Assembly (NCBI RefSeq): GCF_001700435.1
Contig: NZ_LYPC01000011.1
Span: forward strand, 186,001-250,000
DNA: 64,000 nt
Reading direction: 5' to 3'
Source of the DNA: Paenibacillus pectinilyticus
GTDB lineage: Bacteria > Bacillota > Bacilli > Paenibacillales > NBRC-103111
Both the position numbers and the translations under genes were made by a program. Shown in pieces: positions 34,151 through 41,445 of the stretch. Below the pieces are notes generated by a model. It did not search any database, had not been told where the DNA came from, and saw only the letters and a list, made by a program, of their open reading frames with translations. Within the stretch, counting starts at the first letter, position 1; every line of letters starts with the position of its first letter.

Positions 34151-36367
34151 ATGTATAACGCAAGTATCCAAACGATATTAGCCGCAAGTTTATTATTTGT
34201 CATTTTCACATCGATCGGCGCCAGCAAGGCGTCCCGATTATTGTACAGCGGGAGCTTAGAGAAGCTGAACCGCAAATCGCGTAAGCTGCTTTTCTGGGCG
34301 TGGTTCCCGGCCATTCCAGCAGCAGCTATTCTTGCCGCCATCACGTGGCTTCAGGTGAACATGGATCCGATTTTTTGGAAGGACCGCCTGTTCCTGCAGG
34401 CGCCCTTAGTCCTTGTTCCTCTTTTGAGCATATGGGTCGTGGCTGTCCCTAAATTGTTGAAGCTTCGCTATGTAATGAAACCAAGCGCAGCTGAAGGCAG
34501 CACGACAATCGAACCTGCGTTGTTCCAACGAGCCGCGAGTCTTGCCCTCATTTTTCCCTACCAATTCACTGCGCTAGGTGCCTTAACTTCCCTCTATTTC
34601 ACGTTAGTGCCTTCTGTTCCTTTCTATTGGATGGACACTGCGATCCCGCTTGCCGTCTTCGTCGCTTTGGCCGCAGGGCTATGGTGGAGGCATCAATTCC
34701 GCTCCAAGCAGGTGCGCAAAATGGAGACCTATCAGGCTCCGCAGCTATGGAAACGCGCATTGACGATGACAGGCGTGCTTGCAATTATCGCGGGTGTTGG
34801 CTTTTATTTATTCACGTATGCGATGGACCAAAGTGTACTTCCCGCCGAGATGGATATGGCAAGCGGGACGGTGGATTACGGGGGCGGTGCTGCTGGCCAG
34901 CATGCCCATCATGATATGGCGGCTATGGCTGGCATGGTGTCCGTCGCAGACCTCACGGGTCCCAAAGAGGGGACACCAGATCGTCATTTCAACCTCGTCG
35001 CACAGAAGAAAACAGTCACACTCAGCTCTGGCAAAACCGTAGATGCTTGGACTTACAATGGCCAGATCCCGGGTCCTGAGCTTCGCATGAAAGAAGGGGA
35101 TCTCGTTGAGGTTACCTTGACGAATCAAGATATTGAAGAGGGCGTAACGGCCCATTGGCATGGTCTTGACGTACCGAATGCGGAGGACGGCGTCGCTGGT
35201 GCTACGCAAAATGCTGTTATGCCTGGTGAAACGTATACGTATCGATTCCGTGCTGAGCAGGTGGGAACCTTCTGGTACCATTCGCATCAGGATTCGCAAG
35301 AAGCCGTTAGTAAAGGGCTTTTCGGGGCGTTGATTGTGGAACCGAAGGACGTTTCGCAAGCTAGCGGAACGGTTGGTACGGCCGCGTATGGAAGCAGCGG
35401 TGAAAATGCAGGTTTAGACCTGAACACAAACTCCAACACAAGTTCAAATTCAAATTCAATCACAAATACCACAGCATTACCCGCTGCTGCTCTGCCTTTG
35501 AAAGATATCACCGTTATGACCCATCGTTGGAAAGACACGTTCGCGATTGGCGCCAATGATGAGCTCGATCATCAAACCGTTGCACCTGGGACGCCGGTCC
35601 GCATGCGATTAATCAACACGGATGACTGGGTCGATCAAACAAACACACTGGTGGGCACGCCATTTGTAGTGTCCGCTATTGATGGCACGGATCTCAACAA
35701 GCCAGATATTCTTACCAATACACACGTAATTGTGCCAACTGGCGGTCGTTATGATCTTACGTTCGTCATGCCCGAACATCCCGTTTATTTACAGGTAGGC
35801 GATATGAAAAAGGGGGGCATGCTTCTTTCTTCTGACGGCCAGGGTAATGTCCCGGAGATGCCGAAGTCGGTGGCTTTCGATCCACTTCATTATGGAAGTC
35901 CTAAGGCAACGCCTTTTGATGCAAACACGAAATTCGATCGTGATTTCACCCTTATTTTAGATAACAAATTAGGCTTCTATAATCGAAATTTCGATTTCCT
36001 GTACACATTGAATGGTAAAGTGTTTCCGGATGCGCCGATGTTCATGGTGAAAGAGGGGGACTTGGTTAAAACGACATTCATCAATCGCGGCAATGTGGAG
36101 CATCCGATGCATTTGCATGGACATCATGTGCTGGTGCTGAGTCGCAACGGCAAACCTTCAACAGGAAGTCCGTGGTGGTCGGATACGTTAGATATTCAGC
36201 CGGGTGAAACGTATGAGGTGGCTTTCGTCGCCGATAATCCGGGTTTATGGATGGATCATTGCCATAATCTTGTTCACGCTGCTGCCGGGATGTCGATGCA
36301 CCTCATGTATGAAGGGGTCGCAACGCCTTATTTTGTCGGAAGTGGCACGACGAATCACCCCGAATAA
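34151..36367 (+). CDS. Multicopper oxidase with N-terminal membrane domain
   Basis: A 738-residue protein. The first 225 residues contain about six membrane helices; residues 250 onwards form an extracytoplasmic multicopper oxidase with a His/Met-rich start (HAHHDMAAMAGM). Copper motifs are HWHG at 335-338, YHSH at 376-379, the HPMHLHGHH stretch and HCHNLVHAAAGM with Cys704 and the axial Met714. An Asn/Ser/Thr-rich linker (about 410-440) lies between cupredoxin domains. It probably oxidises Cu(I) or phenolic substrates at the outer membrane face. AGGAGGG lies ahead of the ATG. Monocistronic. Confidence 0.9.
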   Translation: MYNASIQTILAASLLFVIFTSIGASKASRLLYSGSLEKLNRKSRKLLFWAWFPAIPAAAILAAITWLQVNMDPIFWKDRLFLQAPLVLVPLLSIWVVAVPKLLKLRYVMKPSAAEGSTTIEPALFQRAASLALIFPYQFTALGALTSLYFTLVPSVPFYWMDTAIPLAVFVALAAGLWWRHQFRSKQVRKMETYQAPQLWKRALTMTGVLAIIAGVGFYLFTYAMDQSVLPAEMDMASGTVDYGGGAAGQHAHHDMAAMAGMVSVADLTGPKEGTPDRHFNLVAQKKTVTLSSGKTVDAWTYNGQIPGPELRMKEGDLVEVTLTNQDIEEGVTAHWHGLDVPNAEDGVAGATQNAVMPGETYTYRFRAEQVGTFWYHSHQDSQEAVSKGLFGALIVEPKDVSQASGTVGTAAYGSSGENAGLDLNTNSNTSSNSNSITNTTALPAAALPLKDITVMTHRWKDTFAIGANDELDHQTVAPGTPVRMRLINTDDWVDQTNTLVGTPFVVSAIDGTDLNKPDILTNTHVIVPTGGRYDLTFVMPEHPVYLQVGDMKKGGMLLSSDGQGNVPEMPKSVAFDPLHYGSPKATPFDANTKFDRDFTLILDNKLGFYNRNFDFLYTLNGKVFPDAPMFMVKEGDLVKTTFINRGNVEHPMHLHGHHVLVLSRNGKPSTGSPWWSDTLDIQPGETYEVAFVADNPGLWMDHCHNLVHAAAGMSMHLMYEGVATPYFVGSGTTNHPE

Positions 36368-36514
36368 CGAAAATAGCGGAAAAGCGTGTCGAATGAAAGC
36401 CGATTTTCAGAAAAGAGGGAGGGCATGTTATATTAACTAACACACTGTTGACAAAACAGCCCTCTGCGGTTTACTCTAAAGAAAAGCAGGCACGACATAA
36501 TTGCATATGACTTC

Positions 36515-36581
36515 TTTCGTATAACCTTAATAATTGGATTAAGGGTCTCTACTTAGAAACCGTAAATTTCTAGCTACGAAA
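36515..36581 (+). promoter_or_regulatory. Purine riboswitch aptamer, variant, guanine-type pyrimidine
   Basis: P1 pairs TTTCGTA (36515-36521) with TACGAAA (36575-36581). P2 pairs CCTTAA (36525-36530) with TTAAGG (36539-36544), P3 pairs TAGAAA with TTTCTA. The core matches the purine class: GTATAACC in J1/2, TCTCTAC in J2/3, and loops AATTGG and CCGTAAA that can kiss through GG-CC. The specificity position reads C (GCTACG where adenine sensors have GATTATG), which predicts guanine or hypoxanthine. The base before it is G instead of the usual A73, or A73 is missing. The 147 bp upstream contain TTGACA at 36448 but no clear -10. Confidence 0.88.
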
Positions 36582-36623
36582 AATGTGCTGCAGATGGGCA
36601 TATTTTTCATGGCTAGTTTTTTT
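36570..36623 (+). terminator. Expression-platform terminator of the purine riboswitch
   Basis: The arm CTAGCTACGAAAAATGTGC (36570-36588) pairs with GCATATTTTTCATGGCTAG (36598-36616) over 19 positions with one C-A mismatch and two G-U pairs, then TTTTTTT. The 5' arm uses the 3' strands of both P3 and P1, so the terminator and the aptamer cannot coexist. Ligand binding should therefore block termination and switch the gene on, as in the pbuE adenine riboswitch. Confidence 0.82.
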
Positions 36624-36666
36624 ATGCCTTCATTTTCATATATTAGGGGAGTAGGGGGATGGTTCG

Positions 36667-38001
36667 ATGACAACGATTGTAATTAAAGATGCACAGATCG
36701 TGACGATGAATCGCAATGGAGATATTATTACGGGGGATATACGGATCGAAAATGACCGTATCACCGCGATCGGACCTGATTTGGATACTACACACGCAGA
36801 TAAAATCATCAACGCCAAGAATCGCACTGTCATTCCTGGCTTTATTCAAACGCATATACATCTGTGTCAGACGTTGTTCCGTGGCAAGGGAGACGATCTG
36901 GAGCTGATGGATTGGTTAAAAAAGCGGATTTGGCCGCTGGAAGCCTCCCATGATGAGGAGTCGATCTATTACTCGGCGATGCTTGGGATTGGCGAGTTGA
37001 TTCAAAGCGGCACGACGACGATCGTGGATATGGAGACGGTGCATCATACCGATTTTGCTTTTCAAGCGATTGCCGAGAGCGGTATCCGGGCATTGTCTGG
37101 CAAGGTGATGATGGACAAAGGGGACGAAGTTCCTTTCGCCTTGCAGGAAAATACGAGGGATTCCCTTCAACAAAGCGTCGATTTGCTGGAGAAATGGAAC
37201 GGACATGATGACGGCCGCATCCAGTACGCGTTTTCACCGCGTTTTGTTATCTCGTGTACGGAAGAGCTGCTGCGCGAGGTGCGCAACTTATCGGAGCAGT
37301 ACCAAGTGAAGGTGCACACGCACGCTTCTGAAAATCGCGGAGAAATCGAGATTGTGCAAGCCGAAACGGGCATGCGCAACGTCGTTTACCTCGATCATCT
37401 CGGCTTAGCCAATGAGCGGCTGATCTTAGCGCACTGCATCTGGCTCGATGATGAGGAGAAACGCATCATTCACGAGCGTGGCGTGCATCTCAGCCATTGT
37501 CCCGGTTCGAACCTGAAGCTCGCTTCAGGGATCGCCGAGACGCCAGAGATGCTGAAGCTGGACATCTCGCTCAGCTTAGGAGCCGATGGTGCGCCGTGCA
37601 ACAACAATCTCGATATGTTCAACGAGATGCGGCTCGCTGCGCTCATCCAGAAGCCCCTCCACGGGCCGACAACGATGAACGCGCAGACGGTCTTCCGCAT
37701 GGCGACCATCGGCGGCGCTCGCGCGGTCGGCATGGCGGATGAGATCGGTTCGCTCGAAGTCGGCAAGAAAGCCGACTTAGCGATCCTCGATCTCAACAAC
37801 TTCCACACGTATCCGTCCTACGACGTGGATCCGATCTCGCGCATCGTCTACTCGGCGACGCGCGCTGATGTCGAAACGACCATTATCAATGGTCGCATCG
37901 TCATGGAAAACCGCATCCTGCGAACGGTTGATAAGGACATCGTCCTGCCTGAAGCCAACCGCTCGATTCAGCGGTTGTTGAAGCGAGCTAACCTGCGCTG
38001 A
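36667..38001 (+). CDS. Amidohydrolase, purine or related deaminase family
   Basis: A 444-residue metal-dependent amidohydrolase of the AtzA/TrzN/guanine deaminase/5'-deoxyadenosine deaminase branch. Metal and catalytic residues are visible: HIH in FIQTHIHLCQTLFRG, His in VHTHASENRGE, His in ILAHCIWLDD and Asp in LGADGAPCNNN. The second half is GC-rich. The riboswitch just upstream senses a purine and appears to be an ON switch, so the enzyme probably deaminates guanine or a related purine when it is abundant; this is inference. The ATG follows AGGGGGATGG. Monocistronic. Confidence 0.88.
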   Translation: MTTIVIKDAQIVTMNRNGDIITGDIRIENDRITAIGPDLDTTHADKIINAKNRTVIPGFIQTHIHLCQTLFRGKGDDLELMDWLKKRIWPLEASHDEESIYYSAMLGIGELIQSGTTTIVDMETVHHTDFAFQAIAESGIRALSGKVMMDKGDEVPFALQENTRDSLQQSVDLLEKWNGHDDGRIQYAFSPRFVISCTEELLREVRNLSEQYQVKVHTHASENRGEIEIVQAETGMRNVVYLDHLGLANERLILAHCIWLDDEEKRIIHERGVHLSHCPGSNLKLASGIAETPEMLKLDISLSLGADGAPCNNNLDMFNEMRLAALIQKPLHGPTTMNAQTVFRMATIGGARAVGMADEIGSLEVGKKADLAILDLNNFHTYPSYDVDPISRIVYSATRADVETTIINGRIVMENRILRTVDKDIVLPEANRSIQRLLKRANLR

Positions 38002-38110
38002 TGTCCGTACCGCACGTTTAGAAACGGAACGAGCGTCCTCTATTTCGGCATTATGCGGTTTTCGGTTGAGTTACGGAACGACGTTCCGTTTCTCCTCAAC
38101 TTATAGATAT

Positions 38111-38150
38111 AAAATCCTCCAAGCCTCTTAGGAAATGGAGGATTTTTATT
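38111..38150. terminator. Bidirectional terminator after the amidohydrolase gene
   Basis: AAATCCTCC and GGAGGATTT pair around a 17-base loop, with TTTATTT on the plus side and TTTATATCT on the minus side. A second hairpin lies before it (38066-38100: GTTGAG and CTCAAC around ACGGAAC-GAC-GTTCCGT). Confidence 0.75.
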
Positions 38151-38289
38151 TGGCAGGTCTGTCCTCGTAATCGTAGGCCTCATCGCCATGGATGCAGCCA
38201 TATAGCCCTGTCCGTGAATAGAGCGCGGGCATACCATACAGGGCGCCTTCAGGCTCTACGAGGCCGCAGAGCGTCCACAGCATGTCCAT
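38146..38289 (-). CDS. Possible small protein, 47 residues, family not recognised
   Basis: On the minus strand an ATG at 38289 opens 47 codons ending in TAA, directly against a terminator. The translation reads MDMLWTLCGLVEPEGALYGMPA, with an end rich in Asp, Glu and Tyr (DEAYDYEDRPAK). The amino-acid mix is protein-like and the stop is followed at once by the hairpin. Against it, there is no good ribosome binding site and I know no relative. It could be a real small protein or the tail of a decayed gene. The gap from 38290 to 38388 holds nothing else that I can see. Confidence 0.35.
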   Translation of the reverse strand: MDMLWTLCGLVEPEGALYGMPALYSRTGLYGCIHGDEAYDYEDRPAK

Positions 38290-38388
38290 AACACTTGCTT
38301 ACACTAACCAATCCCACGCACAACGAGCTAAATACAGAAAAAGAAACACTTGCACCCTAAACATTCGCACGCATTACGATCAACATAC

Positions 38389-38426
38389 ACAAAAAAGAAA
38401 GACCCTTAACAAGTTAAGGGTCTTTC
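38389..38426 (-). terminator. Terminator after the second cold-shock gene
   Basis: AAAGACCCTTAAC and GTTAAGGGTCTTT form a 13-bp stem with a two-base spacer and are followed on the minus strand by CTTTTTTGTG. Confidence 0.88.
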
Positions 38427-38455
38427 TGGAGAATGCTATATTTGCAAGCTGAAGC

Positions 38456-38656
38456 TTACAGTTTTACAACGTTCTCAGCTTGTGGTCCGCGGTTGCCTTG
38501 AACTACGTTGAACTCAACGCGTTGGCCTTCGTCCAAAGATTTGAAACCTTCGCCAGTGATTGCGGAGAAATGTACGAATACATCGTTTCCACCTTCAACT
38601 TCGATAAATCCAAATCCTTTTTCTGCGTTAAACCATTTAACTGTTCCTACTGCCAT
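38456..38656 (-). CDS. Cold-shock protein, CspA/CspB family (copy 2)
   Basis: A 66-residue cold-shock domain protein with KGFGFIEV and VFVHFSAI. It is nearly the same as copy 1 at 33643-33843, differing mainly at residues 3, 34-40 and 46. GGAGGT lies ahead of the ATG at 38656. It has its own promoter, a long leader matching that of copy 1, and a terminator. The close similarity in both coding and leader parts suggests a duplication within the lineage. Confidence 0.95.
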   Translation of the reverse strand: MAVGTVKWFNAEKGFGFIEVEGGNDVFVHFSAITGEGFKSLDEGQRVEFNVVQGNRGPQAENVVKL

Positions 38657-38780
38657 GGGTAATACCTCCAAAGTTTTATTAACATGTCTTTTTTCTTGTT
38701 TCGAACAAAAAAATTACACATTGGAAAAGGTTTCATTTACTTAAATGATAACCCTTTGCAATACGCAATTCAGGTTTTCC
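38657..38780 (-). promoter_or_regulatory. Cold-shock 5' leader (copy 2) with conserved hairpin
   Basis: The leader repeats the blocks of copy 1: AACCTGAATT, a hairpin AAAGGGTTATCATTT with AAATGAAACCTTTT (38758-38725), CAATGTGTAATTTTTTT and ACATGTTAATAA. The hairpin is longer than in copy 1 and has compensating differences. Confidence 0.65.
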
Positions 38781-38796
38781 CTTTAAGACTATTAAT

Positions 38797-38825
38797 ACTG
38801 TACCACACAATATTAGGTATTGCAA
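38797..38825 (-). promoter_or_regulatory. Promoter of cold-shock gene copy 2
   Basis: TTGCAA (38825-38820) and TACAGT (38802-38797) are 17 bp apart, with GTGTGG directly before the -10 as in copy 1. It begins at the last base of the XRE gene. Confidence 0.6.
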
Positions 38826-39044
38826 TTATAGCTGAGAGGGATTTATTGCTAAAGCTACGAAGGATTCCCTGTCGTCAATTTTAAGCGCCACAGCTAGTGC
38901 TAATGCGACATCTTTCGACGGGACGATTCGACCATTCTCAATAGAATTTAAGATCGAATACGAGATGCCGGCTTTCTCGCCGAGCTTCCGAAGTGTAAGA
39001 TTTTGCTGCTGCCGCAGCTCTTTGAGCCGGTTGTGAAAGGCCAT
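38826..39044 (-). CDS. Small XRE-family DNA-binding protein
   Basis: A 72-residue Cro/CI-type helix-turn-helix protein (LKELRQQQNLTLRKLGEKAGISYSILNSIENGRIVPS). It has no effector domain. GAGGTGAGG lies ahead of the ATG. It starts 12 bp after the NTP-pyrophosphohydrolase-like gene and is the second gene of that operon. The inverted repeat in the operon promoter (39474-39501) is a likely binding site for it. Confidence 0.88.
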   Translation of the reverse strand: MAFHNRLKELRQQQNLTLRKLGEKAGISYSILNSIENGRIVPSKDVALALAVALKIDDRESFVALAINPSQL

Positions 39045-39056
39045 GAGCGCCTCACC

Positions 39057-39455
39057 TCAACTTTCTTTATTTTTTTGTCTATGAATTTCAGTTCTAATTT
39101 TGTCGAATGGGTCTTCCCACGCTGGCGGCTTGATGGTTTTGCCCATTTCATTCTTGTGAACCGTACCGTCGGGCCAAACTTTGGACATGTTCGCATGCTG
39201 AACGATATCAAAGATCGGGCCAGGCTCAACACCCATTTCCACAAGTGTCCCCAGGACAAAATACAGCTCATCAATCATGGCATCGACTTCGTCCTCTAAG
39301 GTCGCTGCTTCCTCAAATTCATTCAGTTCTTCCTGCATCCAAGCCAGCCGCGCAGCCTTCCGCTCTTCGGACAAGCGCTGAGGAGTCACGCCCACTGGGT
39401 GTTCAAATGTTTCATGGAATTTCTTCACGGCTTCGAACGCTAATTTAAGTGTCAT
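39057..39455 (-). CDS. All-alpha NTP pyrophosphohydrolase-like protein (MazG/PRA-PH superfamily)
   Basis: A 132-residue helical protein. FHETFEHPVGVTPQRLSEERKAARLAWMQEELNEFEEA and DEVDAMIDELYFVLGTLVEMG carry the EExxE...DxxD metal-binding pattern of the all-alpha NTP-PPase superfamily, and NMSKVWPDGT plus KPPAWEDPF match the phage- and HAD-associated branch. It probably hydrolyses a non-standard nucleoside triphosphate. GGGAG lies 12 bp before the ATG. It is the first gene of an operon with the XRE protein, an arrangement also found in prophage remnants, but no other phage gene is near. Confidence 0.8.
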   Translation of the reverse strand: MTLKLAFEAVKKFHETFEHPVGVTPQRLSEERKAARLAWMQEELNEFEEAATLEDEVDAMIDELYFVLGTLVEMGVEPGPIFDIVQHANMSKVWPDGTVHKNEMGKTIKPPAWEDPFDKIRTEIHRQKNKES

Positions 39456-39473
39456 CGTCTATGTAGCTCCCTT

Positions 39474-39518
39474 GAAATGGTTTTCTACTATATACCATTT
39501 CGAGGGAGGAATGGTCAA
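39474..39518 (-). promoter_or_regulatory. Promoter and inverted repeat of the pyrophosphohydrolase-XRE operon
   Basis: TTGACC (39518-39513) and TATATA (39494-39489) are 18 bp apart on the minus strand. The inverted repeat GAAATGGT-N12-ACCATTTC (39474-39501) spans the -10 and the start of transcription, suiting autorepression by the XRE protein. Confidence 0.5.
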
Positions 39519-39533
39519 TATACGGTTTATATT

Positions 39534-40079
39534 TTAAAAATGACGGCCCATAATGAAACGATCTTTCCAATATCCCGAGTTCATTTCACGAACAACAACG
39601 CCTGAGCTTGTCGTATTGGAGATGAACTGCCCATTGCCAATATAAATCCCAACATGATTAATCTTGCCAGGTGTCGTCGTGCTGAACATGACTAAGTCAC
39701 CCTTCACCAGGCTTGTCTTCGATTTCACCAGCGTCCCATAACTCGCTTGCGCTTTGGAGCCCCACGGGATCGTAATGCCATTCTTGCTGAATACCATTTG
39801 AGTGAACGCGGAGCAATCCATAATGAGATTCTTCGTATCTCGCACACCGTAACGATATTTCACTTTACCGATGTAGGACTTCGCTGTACTTAGAATGCTG
39901 GCAACACGGGACGAGCTTAATGACGTTGCAGACACGGTCGCTGATACATTCGCCTCCGCCACACTTGCCGTCGCGGCAGAAGCATTGTGAGGGCTTAACA
40001 GGGCAGTCCCTGTGACGAGTAAGGATAGGCTTAGGCCAACTAGAGAGTGCTTAAGGCGGTTCTTCTTCACAAAAATCAT
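39534..40079 (-). CDS. Secreted NlpC/P60-family peptidase
   Basis: A 181-residue secreted protein with a signal peptide (basic start, hydrophobic core, cleavage after ASA near residue 35), a Ser/Ala/Val-rich linker and a C-terminal NlpC/P60 domain. The catalytic Cys is in MDCSAFTQ and the His in INHVGIYIG. The usual third residue, His in FIHA, is here Asn in FISNTTSSG, a change the family tolerates. It should cut gamma-D-glutamyl-diamino acid bonds in peptidoglycan. AAGGAGG lies ahead of the ATG. Monocistronic. Confidence 0.9.
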   Translation of the reverse strand: MIFVKKNRLKHSLVGLSLSLLVTGTALLSPHNASAATASVAEANVSATVSATSLSSSRVASILSTAKSYIGKVKYRYGVRDTKNLIMDCSAFTQMVFSKNGITIPWGSKAQASYGTLVKSKTSLVKGDLVMFSTTTPGKINHVGIYIGNGQFISNTTSSGVVVREMNSGYWKDRFIMGRHF

Positions 40080-40236
40080 GATTGATTTCCTCCTTCGGAT
40101 TAGGAATACTAGGCAATTGCCATGCTACAACCATAGCACATGCCAAATACCCTAATATTTAACAACGAAGGAGGAAAGTCGCGCCAATGCTAAACAAATG
40201 AGCAATTCTGAAAATTCCCTGAGAATTCCATGAGAA

Positions 40237-41436
40237 TCAATCTCTTGACACCAATGAATCCGCTTTATCGCCAGTCTGTTCCTGCCTAAACTCAGAGGGC
40301 GTGACGCCGTACTTTTTCTTAAACACTTGGGAAAAATGACGCATATCTTGATAACCAATTCGCTCGGCTACGTCTGCTAGCTTCAACTTCGGGTTCAGCA
40401 GTAGCTGTTTGGCCTGCTCTAACCGCAGGTTAATGACGAAGTCCTTAAATCCTTGGCCTGTCTTTTGCTTAAACAACTGGCTGAAATATACAGGGTTCAA
40501 ATAGACAATGGAAGCGACTTTCTCCAATGAAAGGTCGTCATGATAATGCGTCCGCATGTATTGGAGCGCAACTTCAACAGAACGGTCGCTGCCGCTAGCC
40601 GCGTGATGCTCATAGACCTGTGTTGTTGAGGCTTGCCGCATCCGCTGGACCTCTGCCGGCACGGATTGGAACTGCTCGATCCGCTCTGTGCTCATAATCT
40701 GAAAAGGCACCTTCAGATACTTGATGAGATGGCTTCTAAGCTCCTCTACGAGCTGAGCGATACTTGTACCCTCAGGCGGCGTAACGAGCCCTAGGAGGCT
40801 CTTACTGTCGTGTACGGTTACGAAACCCTTACCATAGCGGTCAATCAACTCTTGCAGAACGTTCTCGATAATGAAATTTTCGAGGAAGACGGCTTTATCG
40901 GTCTCCATTTTAACCATAATCAAATAGAAAAAGGGATGCTGCATAGCGAATGGGCCCATATCGATCCGCCCCGTATCCAGCCCCTGCACCCAGCGTTGGA
41001 AGACCGCTTCCTGTAGAAACCGACGATTCGTTTTCAACACTTCGGCCTCTTCGATCAGTTCCGCATCGCGGGCGATTTCCTCGCTGAGCTTCCTAATCAT
41101 CTCACTGAGCACCTCTTTGCCAATCGGCTTCAGTAAATAATCCTTCGCGCCAAGCCGCACCGCCTCTTGTGCATAGGAAAACTCCGAATACGCGGAGATC
41201 ACCACCCATTTCACATGGGGATGACGGCTCCGCGACATATTCATCAGCTCTAGACCTGTCATGCCTGGCATCAGAATATCTGTCAGCACGATATGTATCG
41301 TGTGGCTGCGCAGCAGAGCGATCGCCTGCTCCGCATTCGAGGCTAAGTGGATCTTATGCTCCGGATAGCGATTCTGAAGCGTTCGCTGAATGCCTTCTCG
41401 AATAATCGTTTCATCATCTACGATAAGAATATCCAT
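40237..41436 (-). CDS. YesN-type response regulator, receiver plus AraC domain (module 1)
   Basis: A 399-residue regulator: receiver domain with Asp53 (VLTDILMPGMTG), a long middle region, and a C-terminal AraC/XylS DNA-binding domain with two helix-turn-helix units (LSLEKVASIVYLNPVYFSQLFKQKTG and KLADVAERIGYQDMRHFSQVFKKKYGVTPSEFR). It is encoded 9 bp behind its kinase at 41446. The neighbouring ABC transporter at 43350-46595 is its likely target. The 157 bp after the gene hold no clear terminator. Confidence 0.92.
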   Translation of the reverse strand: MDILIVDDETIIREGIQRTLQNRYPEHKIHLASNAEQAIALLRSHTIHIVLTDILMPGMTGLELMNMSRSRHPHVKWVVISAYSEFSYAQEAVRLGAKDYLLKPIGKEVLSEMIRKLSEEIARDAELIEEAEVLKTNRRFLQEAVFQRWVQGLDTGRIDMGPFAMQHPFFYLIMVKMETDKAVFLENFIIENVLQELIDRYGKGFVTVHDSKSLLGLVTPPEGTSIAQLVEELRSHLIKYLKVPFQIMSTERIEQFQSVPAEVQRMRQASTTQVYEHHAASGSDRSVEVALQYMRTHYHDDLSLEKVASIVYLNPVYFSQLFKQKTGQGFKDFVINLRLEQAKQLLLNPKLKLADVAERIGYQDMRHFSQVFKKKYGVTPSEFRQEQTGDKADSLVSRD

Positions 41437-41445
41437 GATTGATTG

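Noticed and set aside
35287-35556. Minus-strand frames opposite the multicopper oxidase gene
   Set aside because: They are complements of the Asn/Ser linker and copper-site coding region, without features of their own.
36570-36623. Adenine-type riboswitch
   Set aside because: The ON architecture resembles pbuE, but the specificity base is C and not U.
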